A stretch of DNA of 64,000 bases from positions 1,116,001 to 1,180,000 of the forward strand of contig JAQGDQ010000019.1 of assembly GCA_030141605.1 (NCBI GenBank), written 5' to 3'. This DNA comes from Tubiluchus corallicola (lineage: Eukaryota; Priapulida; Priapulimorpha; Priapulimorphida; Tubiluchidae). Shown in pieces: positions 1 to 9,794 of the stretch (the stretch's first letter is position 1; every line of letters begins with the position of its first letter). The notes below the pieces were generated by a model. That model was not told where the DNA came from and did not search any database. It saw only the letters and a program-made list of their open reading frames with translations. The translations under genes and the position numbers were made by a program.

Positions 1-89
1 CATATATGCAGGTGAAGAGAAAGCACAAAAATTGGTAAAAAAAATCATAATCTTTCTAGAAAAGATCTTTTTTCAGGCCTTTTATCTAC

Positions 90-241
90 CTTGCCAACTT
101 TCTTGTAAGGAATTGCATGCTCATCGCAGTATTTATAAATGAGTTTCATGCCCTCCACACAAAGTTTTGCTTTTAGAGAACCTGGCGTATAATATATACC
201 AGCATGAATCACTCCACTGTTGTGGCCACTTTGATGAGCAG
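90..241 (-). CDS. L2HGDH: L2HGDH coding exon 3 (conserved [12 protein letters not shown] block)
   Basis: The exon carries two bases and 50 codons. It encodes [20 protein letters not shown], then a segment rich in K/L/Y that ends in ..IPYKKVGK. The [16 protein letters not shown] stretch is the hallmark of L2HGDH and of the related bacterial LhgO; human reads [20 protein letters not shown]. The acceptor is TTGTTTTTCAG and the donor is AAG|GTAGAT, phase 0. The left boundary could be off by one base because I counted by hand. The remaining two thirds of the enzyme, including the substrate-binding domain, continue to the left of the window, so the gene is cut by the edge and not truncated in the genome. 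Confidence 0.93.
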
Positions 242-1025
242 CTGAAAAACAATGTTACACATGTTTTTATGGATTATCTCAAATAATGATACAATGGACT
301 AGTGGGTAAATCAAAATCTTTCTCCATCAGGTGGTAGCTTTCAACAAAAAGAGCTGACATTTTTACCAATCCTTGCCCATGGCCAATTTGCTCTTATTGA
401 CTATGATTTCCTACAAGGTTCAGTGTTATTACTATAGCAAACTCAAGTAACATGCATGGCTTTACCACAAATTACCTAAGGTTTGACAACTGCTCAAATA
501 TATTAATGCAACATAGTGGCCTGCATATACTGTAATTACTTTGCAAGGACATGGTTGCTCATTTGGCTAACCAATGTTACAAACACACCTACAACAGTTT
601 ATTAATGACTATTTGACAATCAGTCATCCTAGTATTAGCTGCATACTTTTTTCCAAAGGTAAAGCTTGCTCACTTTAAAATATCAAAGCTCTGAAACACA
701 CCCACAACAACTTACTACTGCTGGACAGTAGCATGAGTACTGACTACATAATTATATAAAAGTCACCTTATCATGAATGTGACCTTATCAGAATCATCAA
801 ACACACTAACTACTGCTTTGTAATGTTATTGGACATTGGATACTTAATTACTCTCCAAATGTAAAAGTTGTTCTCATAGTTGATCTCACAAAGTTTCTTG
901 GTAAGTTTCAATGTTGCTGATTTGGCAATATAATAGTTAACTATTGTACCATAAGCACAAAAGAAATCCTTTGTTTTAAGCATCAAATTGCTTAGCAGAG
1001 TAAAACCTTCTAACCACAATCTTAC
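242..1025 (-). other. L2HGDH: L2HGDH intron 2
   Basis: A 784-bp phase-1 intron between the GxGxxG exon and the HNSG exon. I see AT-rich unique sequence with short degenerate repeats (several variants of acacacctacaacag near 590 and 700), and no coding or RNA gene. Confidence 0.8.
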
Positions 1026-1174
1026 CAACATTCTTCTCTTTGTCAACCACTGCAAGCTTGAGGTTCCCATGTCTTGAGATTAATTCTTGAGCAGTTGCCA
1101 AGCCAATAATTCCTGCACCAACAATGACAACATCAAACTGCTTATAAGGTGATGTAGCATGACTTGTCTGGGTA
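1026..1174 (-). CDS. L2HGDH: L2HGDH coding exon 2 (FAD-binding Rossmann motif)
   Basis: The exon carries one base, 49 codons and one base. It contains the N-terminal FAD-binding beta-alpha-beta fold: FDVVIVGAGIIGLATAQELI with the GxGxxG dinucleotide-binding glycines, then SRHGNLKLAVVDKEKNV, whose acidic end of strand 2 (VVDKE) should bind the adenosine ribose. This closely matches animal L2HGDH (human [20 protein letters not shown]). The acceptor is TTACATATTGCAG and the donor is TTG|GTAAGA. The phases fit exon 1 (phase 2) and exon 3 (phase 1). An ATG upstream of the acceptor opens a longer frame, but it lies in intron sequence and is not used as a start here. Confidence 0.95.
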
Positions 1175-1630
1175 CTGCAATATGTAATAACAATTATAGT
1201 GTTCATTACGACACTTAACAATCAATATTACCTTTTGCTTTTTGAATATCTATGAATAGTTTGTTTTTCAGGGAAGAGAGCTAAAACAAAAAGTTAAAAC
1301 AATAACAGCAAAACAACAAATTATTGTATTGTGTGTAATGCAGTAATTGAAAATCAGTATTGAACTTAGCCTCATTCTTCTGTACAATGAATCAGAACAG
1401 TGTGGGGCAGCCAGATGCAAGCTGGAAACCCAATGAACAAGTCAGCTATGACAAGAAAGTGTTGTAAGCTGTCCCATAAATCCAAATTTTTCGGTATTCT
1501 CAACTTATTTAACTCAAAAATAATCAAAATAAAAAACTGATCTAATTAGTTAGAATCACCCAAGTGTAAACGATCTAACATGGCTTGCCAGGGATAAGCG
1601 GTGGACTTTGGACAGCCTTGACCACTGGGA

Positions 1631-1704
1631 GATGTGGTGGTCTGGTGGTTAAACTGTTTGCAATGTAAGCAGAATGCATCTCGTTCAAATCCAGGTTGCA
1701 TCCC
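1631..1704 (+). mobile_element. tRNA-derived SINE head (A and B box)
   Basis: The segment reads like the 5' part of a tRNA-derived SINE. An A-box-like tggtctggtggttaa lies near 1638-1652. About 30 bp later there is a B-box-like gttcaaatcc at 1683-1692, inside tcgttcaaatccaggttgca. The spacing fits an internal RNA polymerase III promoter. The acceptor and anticodon stems do not fold cleanly, so this is not a functional tRNA gene. The 3' extent and any target duplication are unclear. Confidence 0.55.
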
Positions 1705-2429
1705 AAAATTTTTCACATTTCCTTTCTTTCAAATTTGCTATTAAAATTTAATTAATTGTAGGTTTATAACATCATTGAACAAAATATCAAATATTTATAA
1801 CATAAACTAGCACACAATTTTAGAAATTGAGGACATTTGTGCCAAAATACAGAACATAATACTTCAGCTTCAGACAATATGGTATTTCATGTTTGAACAT
1901 TATAAAGATCTGTATGTAATATGTAACTGTAAAACTAATGTCAGTAAATTTCATTTAGCACCAACAATTCTATTCTAGCTTATCTGGTTAAGTAAAATTT
2001 TTCTGCAATGTTACTTTACCAGAATCAATTGGATCACGATTGGAGTGGTATATTGATAAATGGACAGCCCAAAAAAATTTATTGATACTGAAAAAAGTTC
2101 TGTCACAGTTTTTTGTTTATTGAGTGGCCCAAAGTTATTGACTCGCCGAAGTTTGGCAAACTTTAAGTGTATGAATGGTCTTGATACCACCAAATTTTGT
2201 TCCATAATTTAGCTATAATACTACTAGCAAAAGAAATACAATAATCACCTTCTTAGCCTAGCATTTTTGCGAAAGACATTGCAATCACGACGCAATATGC
2301 CTAATTACCGGTACCTGGTGGGGCCTATTTTGCAAAAGGCATCAGAATCTCGCTGGCCGATCTGTCTTGGCCCCTCGTAGTCATTACAAGTTGCAAAAGC
2401 CTAAATTTAATTATACGAATTAACAGCCT

Positions 2430-2860
2430 TACCTCTCAAGGTCATAGGGACCTAGAATTGGTTGAAATCTCAAACACAATTTAAAACTAGTGACAGATGG
2501 CATTACAATGGTAAATTGTCCCAGTTGTTGACGACACAGAAGGCAAAAAAATGGAATTGAATATAGGTTCATGAAAAAGCAACAAATAACTTGGAGGGGT
2601 GTCCACGGAGGGGTCCAGGAGGACGTAAACATAAATCATCCCCCTGGAGGATGGATGATCCACTGATTTTATAATAATTGATGTGATCAAAGGTCTCTTT
2701 CCTTTGTTTCAGAGTTGATATCATAGAAAGGTCAGCAACCTCAACTAGTCAAACACATTGGTTTTGAGTTTTTTCTAGTGACGCTTTAAGGATGGCGTAC
2801 TGTGGTGACCAGACTACTCAAGAATAGGGCGCACAACAGCTTTGCAAAGAGGAATGATTA
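2430..2860 (-). mobile_element. Decayed non-LTR retrotransposon 3' end (RT C-terminal tail)
   Basis: Read on the minus strand, several pieces of a reverse-transcriptase C-terminal region appear in order but in shifting frames: AVVRPILE then VWSPQYAILKASLEKTQ, then STLKQRKETFDHINYYKI, then FCVVNNWDNLP followed by PSVTSFKLCL. This is the usual order in CR1/RTE/Jockey-like elements (VRPxLEY..VWSP, RR..GD..E.YKI, F..RVVxxWNSLP, SFKxxLD). Frameshifts and a stop after PILE show that it is dead. It lies head-to-head with a second fragment on the plus strand. Confidence 0.6.
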
Positions 2861-2869
2861 ATACAACGT

Positions 2870-3212
2870 TTAATCATACCTATACATTGATTTACCTGTG
2901 AGAAATGACATTGAGGTCCGTGGCGATATGACAGAAGTACACAAGTTTACACATGGAATGTACAGTATGCATGCTGAGATCCTTCAAAGAGATTATCAGA
3001 TAAGAACTAGGGGACATTCATACAAGTTAAAGAAAAGGTATAGTCGTACTGCTACACAACACAACTACCGCTTGAGGGTCGTAGATCGCTGGAGCAACCT
3101 CCCTGTGTAGTCTCAGCAAACTCCAGCAAAAACCTCTTTTAAAAGCAAATTAGACAATGTTTGGCTGAACTACCGATACAGCTCCGAGGCTATGCCACTT
3201 ATAAATTTTTAG
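2870..3212 (+). mobile_element. Decayed non-LTR retrotransposon 3' end, second copy, opposite strand
   Basis: The plus-strand frame reads ..RGDMTEVHKFTHGMYS.., TRGHSYKLKKRYSRT, NYRLRVVDRWSNLPV, then a TAG at 3108-3110. The same frame continues TSFKSKLDNVWLNYRYSSE to a second TAG at 3210-3212. This matches the end of LINE reverse transcriptases (RGDxIEVYKIxxG, RVVxxWNSLP, SFKxxLDxxW). The stop between the WSNLP and SFK blocks shows that it is a pseudocopy. The GTG at 2898 is only a frame boundary and not a real start. It ends 136 bp from L2HGDH exon 1. Confidence 0.7.
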
Positions 3213-3347
3213 AAGTGCTGACAGTTATGAACGGTCAACAGGAGAGATGCCTAACAACTAGGACCGAATGGATATGATATTGCTTCGAATGTGAAGCTTT
3301 ACAATTTATTATAACATAACAGCAAATGATCAGAATGATCTACAAAC

Positions 3348-3484
3348 CTTAACGATAAGAATCTGTTCTTACGCAAACAAACTTGGCCTCCTGCAAGAAC
3401 ATTTGCAGCAACATTACCTTTCACACATTTAGTCAAATTTGATGAAAATTTTGGAAAACCACTTCGTGCAATGGAAGCGGCCAT
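3348..3484 (-). CDS. L2HGDH: L2HGDH coding exon 1 (mitochondrial transit peptide)
   Basis: First coding exon of L-2-hydroxyglutarate dehydrogenase, a mitochondrial FAD enzyme that oxidises L-2-hydroxyglutarate to 2-oxoglutarate. It encodes 45 codons plus two bases. The peptide starts MAASIARSGFPKFSSN and has no acidic residue but many R/K/S, as expected of a mitochondrial presequence. The start ATG is at 3484-3482 with A at -3 and G at +4. The donor reads AAG|GTTTGT, a somewhat weak site. The split codon AG|T joins exon 2 in frame and gives ...LSLSTQTSHATS. The identity rests on the joined exons, because a presequence alone is not diagnostic. TRIM9 starts 173 bp away on the other strand. Confidence 0.85.
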
Positions 3485-3657
3485 TGTAGAAAAGGCACAG
3501 AACAGTGGCGACCTCTCTCAATGATCACGTGACAAATTCACAAGTGTGTGAGCGTGTGTTAGCGGCGCTTGCTTTGACGCCGTCGTCTGAATCATTTTCG
3601 TGCCAGATGCAAGCAGTGTTAGTTGCGTTTGATGTTGGGTTGCAAGAGCAGCAAACT
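3485..3657. promoter_or_regulatory. Candidate bidirectional promoter between L2HGDH and TRIM9
   Basis: The start codons of the two divergent genes are 173 bp apart, so their 5' UTRs and core promoters must overlap or lie within this stretch, unless non-coding first exons exist elsewhere. It is richer in G+C and CpG than its surroundings (gcggcgcttg, gacgccgtcgtc) and has no obvious TATA box. A perfect palindromic E-box is listed separately. Transcription start sites cannot be placed from sequence alone. Confidence 0.6.
3525..3532. promoter_or_regulatory. TCACGTGA E-box
   Basis: An 8-bp perfect palindrome (TCACGTGA, with AC following) lies within the short divergent promoter. It is the preferred core for bHLH-ZIP factors such as USF, MITF/TFE and Myc-Max. 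The motif is seen directly; use by any factor is inferred. It is roughly central and could serve both genes. Confidence 0.5.
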
Positions 3658-4437
3658 ATGGAGGACGAATTAAAGTGCACGGTTTGCAAAAGAATTTATA
3701 CTAATCCTGTTCTTTTACCCTGTATGCACTCTTTGTGTTTTAACTGTGGTCTTCAGCTTCAACAACCTGCTCAGCAAGTTTTGACTGGAAATGAGGACGC
3801 ACAAACAGTAATAAGCGAAGGATCAAGTGGATATGAAACTAGTGGTGACTCTCCAAACGTTGACACGCTTAGCATCGTTAGTGAGACTGATTCTGGTGTC
3901 GTGATTAACAGTAGGCCAAATAGTTATGTGGGAACACCAAATATACATGGAATGATATTTCCACCACTGCCTGCTAATTCGCTGGCAGTCACGTGTCCAG
4001 TGTGTTCGAAAACAGTTTATTTCGACGAAAATGGTGTGCAAAATCTGTCAAAAAGCAGAGCACTTCAAAATATAATAGACAGATATAGAGAATCAAAAAA
4101 TCTTGTTGTAAAGTGTCAATTGTGTGAAGGTGACCCCAAGGACGCCACTGTTTTATGTGAACAATGCGAGATACTGTACTGCGATGTGTGCAAGGATAAT
4201 TGCCACCCTGCACGGGGACCACTCGCATCTCACACCCTCATAAATCCCAACCAAGGGAGGGACAAAATACGCGCTAAAAACAAGATTCGGGACATCCGCT
4301 GTTCAGAGCATGTGGATGAACAGCTGAGTATGTACTGTATGCTTTGTAAGGTAGCCGTTTGTTACATTTGTTTACAGGATGGGAGACATAGTAACCATGA
4401 TGTACAAGCTTTGGGAGCAATGGGAAAAGCACAAAAG
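3658..4437 (+). CDS. TRIM9: TRIM9 coding exon 1: RING, B-box 1, B-box 2
   Basis: N-terminal half of a class I TRIM E3 ubiquitin ligase of the TRIM9/TRIM67 type, a neuronal microtubule- and membrane-associated ligase in animals studied. The 260 codons give a RING with C7, C10, C22, H24, C27, C30 and then C113, C116. The last pair is separated by an insert of about 82 residues, as is typical of this subfamily. B-box 1 lies at about 150-197 (CQLC, CEQC, CDVC). B-box 2 lies at 215-247 with C215, H218, C227, C230, C235, C238, H244 and H247 all present. The start at 3658 (MEDELKC) matches family N-termini and has A-3/G+4. The frame stays open upstream to a GTG at 3505 and includes an ATG at 3607 in poor context. 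The donor is AAAAG|GTAATT, phase 0. Confidence 0.96.
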
Positions 4438-7400
4438 GTAATTTATTGTTTGTATCAAGATATCAAGATATTGTTTGTATCGTACGTATAAGGGACAAAT
4501 CACACTACACTGAGTGACGTTGAAGGTGTTTAAGGCCTAACCAATTCTGATCAGTTCACGAATAGATTCAATTGTATAGGTTCATGTTGTTATACTGCTA
4601 CAGACAAATTGACGTGGATAAACCATTGCTGGCTAAGTATCTCATCTTAGCATTATCCCCGATTCTTGTCACAGCCACCAACGTAAGCAGTGCAAATATC
4701 TTGTAGAAGATTATTAATTAGAAGAATGCATATAAATTTGTACGAACGTGGCTAAAACACCATTGCTGGCTCAACATCTTGTCAGAGCATTATTACTGAT
4801 AAACCTGTCAAATATCGGTCTTATCTTAACATAGGCAATGCACCAAAATGTAGGTAATGCCATAATTGCCATTGAATGCTGTGGCTACAAGCTCGCCTTT
4901 TAAAAATGAGTGATTTTCGCAATTTATACTCATATCATTAACTACCAGTAGTGAAGAAAATCGCCCTATACTCGTTCATGTGCATAAATTGCTCTTGTGA
5001 TCTTATCTAGGTAACACTGGTGTCGAAAGTTTGGATGCAGTTAATTTAGGCCTAATGTAAACGTTATACAGGGCCGATTTGTAGATATTTACCTTACCAT
5101 GTTTTATATGGTCATATACCGCGGCTTGAGTAATGCATTTTCACCCTCCGAAAGCTCTTAACCTAGAAATCGTGCACCACTTTCTAAACCTGCTAATAGG
5201 CGCAGCATGTTTAATCGCTAATCCTTTACTATAGGGTCCTGTCTCAAACCAAATTGTTATGCAAAGCGCATGCCAACTGCTGACTAACCTAGAGATTTTG
5301 ACACCCACTTGGGCAAGTAATCCACCCAAAGCTCTTTAAACGAAACATTGGTCTCTTGTTATTGGAAACATTAAAAATAGTGTCTTATCTCTCGGTTTGT
5401 GCCACAAGCAAGGAACCTAAGCAAGCCGACTTTGTGATGAGCGAGAAGTAGACTATACTGAATCTATGGTCAAGCGACGAACATATGACTGAGCGGGAAT
5501 GTCTTTGCAGGTTAAAACTCTGTTTTGAACGTCCAGTAGTTTTAGTTTACCAAAAGTCGCCATGTAGGTGTTCTAAAATTATGAGTTTCTGTGATAGCTA
5601 AGAACCTTCAGAGTTTGGGGGTCTAGTCAAATGAGTACCGCATGCTCTTACATGAAGATGTAAATGAGTATCTTCACGCTTACATGAAAATACAATATAA
5701 TGTGACATTAGCAGATTTTTGAAGATAATTATGAAATTTTTGAAAGTTTGCGAGTTGGTGCCTTGGTGGAATTTACAACATTAATTGGCTTTATTATTTA
5801 TATTCAATCATTTGGCTTTTTCTTATTTATATTCAAATTGTATTATAACCTAGTACTAAGGAGAAGGCAGTGAGCTTTCAGTTTCCATAATAATGCTGAA
5901 TCTCACAGGCTTTATTTGAAATCCATTCTGCCTTCGATATTTTCGTTCGTGAAACAGTGTAAACACGTCTAAATTTAAAGTCAACCGTATTATCGGCTTC
6001 GCGGGGGTAGATGTATCTATTTGTGTGGTCTTGCGAAAAACTTCCAATGTTAAATTTACGAGATGTTTACAGTGCATATTGCTGAACTTAAATCTAGCTC
6101 CCTTCAACCAGGAAAAACGGCATCGTAGTAGATAACTGCCAGACTGCTTCCCTGTTTGGCTTGTATAATGACCACCACGTCGCATAGATGCGCAACTCAT
6201 CACTTTTCCAAATTCTTGAGACTCTGATCTGTCGTAACTTTCGATGAGTTCAAATATTTTTAGCCCAGATCACCTCCCCGAATTTTATCTGGAAATATTT
6301 AGATGTTCCTCATGAGAAATGCGGTGGAGGTGCACTGGCAGTGGCAGACAGTTATCGACTATGATTCAATCCTGTAATTATATATGAAACCGTTATGGTT
6401 AAGTTTGTTGACTATAGACTACAGTTAATAAATGTATTATTGTACGTATGGTAGTTTGATATAGTAGACTCCCCGTGTACGCCTTTAATTTGTGTAAACT
6501 ACATCAATGAAGAGCATAGTCACTAGTAATAGCTCTCTTAATAATCTTTCAAACAAGTCTTTAGCTCATGAAGTCCACTTTAGGTACTGCAGATTGTAGA
6601 ATAATCAATAACCTCTGAAGTAACATTAACATAAATTTATGAAGTCCGTACATGGTAATAAATCACATTTTAATACCATATTACTGCACCCCAAAAAATG
6701 TAGTAACTATAAAGCGTACTGCTCCAGTTTGGTTCTCGGCTTTACTTAAACTACTATTTTCTAGTACAATAGTTTTTCATGTGAACTGAACCATGGCAGG
6801 TTTGTACGTTTTTCGCAATTTTAATCTTGCCTTTGTGTAATGAACAAATTAAAGGTTAAGCAGTACAGGATGAACCCGTTCATAAACGCGCTTACTGTTT
6901 AAATTAGAGCTTAATGTGGCAGAGCCGAGGTGGTTTAACATGAACTCAAGTTTAACCAGGAAACTCTTATTAATCAACAGTGAAATCTGTCGAGCTACTT
7001 TAATTGTTAGCTACATGCCTTTTATTTTTCGGTATAGAATTTGTTGCTGCCACGGCGCATTTTGTAGCTTTCGTGCGTGCGTTTCCGCATTTGAATATTT
7101 ACTGATTGTGCACATTTGACAATGGACGCAGTACTTGTGTACATAACCGTATGTCTATAGGTCCTGTTTCGGTGCACGGTAAAAATTGAACAGGAAAAAA
7201 TGGCACAGGTAGAAAGGACACAAATGGAAAAGTAGGGGGAAATGGAATACTTATAAAATGGGAATTTGGAGTTAAGGTTACTATGGGGGATAGTTAATTA
7301 ATCATAGTGCTTATTTTTATGTCTACCAACCAAGTTATGCTTCAATGCTGGTTGCTTTTTTGGATGGCTGTTATATATGTATATATAGGAATAAGCCTGT

Positions 7401-9447
7401 TACGCAAAAACTAGTTAACAGATTCCGCGAAACTTTGTGGAGGCGGATATAGGGGACAGATGCATTTTAATGCTGATTCATGGATGGGGGAGCGGGTGAA
7501 AACTGCCCAAAACTTTTCGCCCGTTCTTTTTTCACAAAACTTGACAGAACACAACGTATAAAAACTTCACGGTGGTTTTAGAGAGGCCGTTATAATTCTT
7601 TGGAAAGAGGAGGACTTGGCTACAAGATAGGACAATTCTTTTTTATTATCTCCTCCAGGACATACTAGTACAAGTTGGTTCCAGATACCATTTCGAGAAA
7701 CATTCGGATGGAAAACAGTGCAACACTGTCTATAACCTTTTCTATACACGTATACCCTATAAACTAACTTAGCATGAAAATAGTATATTTGTCTGTCCGT
7801 TACCATCGCCAAATGGTTAAAGGAATGTAGAAAAACACTACGTGGAATGTTCGTGCATTATTGTTTATAATTCTTTTTAATGAACAAAATATTTTGTGAG
7901 TCTTTCGTTAGTCTACAGGTAGATTTTGTGTCTTTGTTTGTTTATATTTGTTTTATGTTTTTTCCTATCAAAAGAATCAGCCGAACATGTTTAGGATTTT
8001 TCGATCTTGGTGAAGATCTACGCATTCTAATTTTATTATAGAAATTATCTGCACCAAAATAACATGATGTGTGTAAGTAGTGAGTGCTGTAGAGTAGACA
8101 CGTATACCATCTACTCCTGTTAAATGTGTTGGTTCTCATTCACCGTTCTTGGCATGAAACTATTCAATCGCACAGTCACAATGGAGCATTCTTATCCGGT
8201 GCGTCAGTCCTGTGTATACGGTTAAAGTCCAAACGGCTGGTGGTGGATCCACAAACTTATATATGGGTGGTTTGGGCTGCCGGTCGCCTAAAATCTTGAG
8301 CGATTACAATTAGATTTAAAAGCCTTAAGTGTAGAACTTCATTGGAAATGCGAGCCTTTTAGCATTCCCTTAAATTTAGTTTTGTGATAAGCTTGTGATT
8401 ATCAATGCTACTGTAGAAAGAAATGTCGCATGATGAATTGGATCTGCAAATCAGGGTTGCCTGCGGTTAAACGCTTTGTTTGCTGGACGTAGTACGAATC
8501 ATAGCTGGGTCTCTGCGTCAAGTTTGCCGACCCTGGCACTGATTCGATTATACTGTATCAAACAAAATAAAAACCTCCATCATCCAGCAAACACCTGAAT
8601 GATAAAAAATGTTGTGACTGATGAATAAGATGGCTTGGTTTGAATAGCACCGTTTTATTTTTAAGTTGGCATGGTGAAGTGATCCTGAGCCCACAATAAT
8701 TATAATTAGTGTAGTAAAACTAAAGTTGACCACAATATAGGTGAAGCGAAAGGAGATGAAAAACGCAAAAAACTTGGGACTAATCATGGATTGGAGGCCC
8801 TGTGCCTTGACTTCCTATTGCTCCTTTTTTGTGAAGTTAGGTTTCAAAATAAAAATTAAAATTACAAATAATTAAAATTTTGATAATAATAATAATGATA
8901 ATAGTAATAGCATGCATGATAAAAATACAATATGAATCCTGTATGAAAATCTGCTGTCAGGTTTATAGAACAGGCCAACACAGATGCTATAAACTTATAA
9001 ACTTATTTGAAATGGTTTCATTGTGATGTTTATTCACTGATCGTGAATTGTGTGTGTGCAGAGGAGTAACAATATTCAGTCAGTTTGTTGACAGAGCAGA
9101 GCAAGTTTATACAACAAAATATTGGCCCGTTATTTTATGGCACGCTGTTTATATGTTTCTAAGAATTGGCACAGAACTTGCATGGCTTCTTTCAAAATGT
9201 TGTCAGAAAATTTAAATTCCAGAAAGTTTGCATTTGTTATATTCTCAGAGTCTCGTTTATTCATGAGACTAAAAGAAAGGTGCCCCTCAAACATCCCCGT
9301 CACACCAACACGGCTCAGCGGTAACCATTTTTACTCTAGGACTGTTAAAATAGTAAACTAAAATTTCTTAATGTTTTATAAATTTTTATGAAGGACCATA
9401 GGTCTAAATTATACGAATCCAGGCAAAAAAGTCAATGAAAAAAAGAA

Positions 9448-9472
9448 AACCTAACCCTAACCCTAATCCTAA
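9448..9472 (+). repeat. Short telomere-like CCCTAA tract
   Basis: About three and a half units of the animal telomeric repeat on its C-rich strand (acctaaccctaaccctaat), ending in a degenerate unit. It is far too short for a telomere. It is an interstitial telomeric sequence, perhaps from break repair or chance. Confidence 0.6.
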
Positions 9473-9686
9473 AATTTTGAACAAAACGTTATTTTTTTCA
9501 TATGGCTGATACATATATAGATGTAATGCCATGATATAGTGTTGTCAGTATGTACAAGTCTCGTATTGTCAGTTAATGACGGATTTAAAATATTTTCTGT
9601 TTTATTACTTTATTGTTTATGGTACTTAAATAAATTGTGACTGACTTGAATATTTTTTGATTACCTGACTTTCTTCCCTTGCTAAA

Positions 9687-9794
9687 TTGTGACTTTTTTC
9701 TATCTACCATAAATTAATTGTGACTTTTCCTGTGACCTTTTTCGTAGTCAAAATTTACTACGACTTTTTCTGTGACTTTTTTCCTGTGACTTTA
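9687..9794 (+). repeat. Degenerate TGTGACTTTTTC repeat cluster
   Basis: Six imperfect copies of a (t)gtgactttttc word lie within about 110 bp. Some are adjacent and some are separated by AT-rich spacers with taaattaattg or aaatttactac. This looks like a decayed short tandem repeat of no known function. Confidence 0.6.

Larger units (their letters stand above)
1175..3347 (-). other. L2HGDH: L2HGDH intron 1, retroelement-rich
   Basis: A 2173-bp phase-2 intron. It contains a tRNA-like SINE head near 1631-1704 and two LINE tail fragments between about 2430 and 3212, listed separately. The rest (1175-1630 and 1705-2429) is AT-rich without recognisable genes. Confidence 0.8.

Noticed and set aside
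976-1221. Minus-strand frame starting MLSVVMNTIIVITYC and reading into the L2HGDH Rossmann motif
   Set aside because: The start lies in intron sequence before a clear acceptor, and the frame runs past the donor at 1025. The real coding part is the exon at 1026-1174 joined to the presequence exon.
1631-1704. A functional tRNA gene
   Set aside because: A- and B-box-like words are present, but the stems do not pair as a cloverleaf and the context fits a SINE.
3505-3657. TRIM9 start at 3505
   Set aside because: The codon at 3505 is GTG, not ATG. Family N-termini begin at the MEDELKC equivalent, and the ATG at 3658 has good context.
5856-6203. 115-codon minus-strand frame as a nested gene
   Set aside because: No motif or family is recognisable, there are no splice sites of note, and this length is within chance for 50 kb of intron on both strands.
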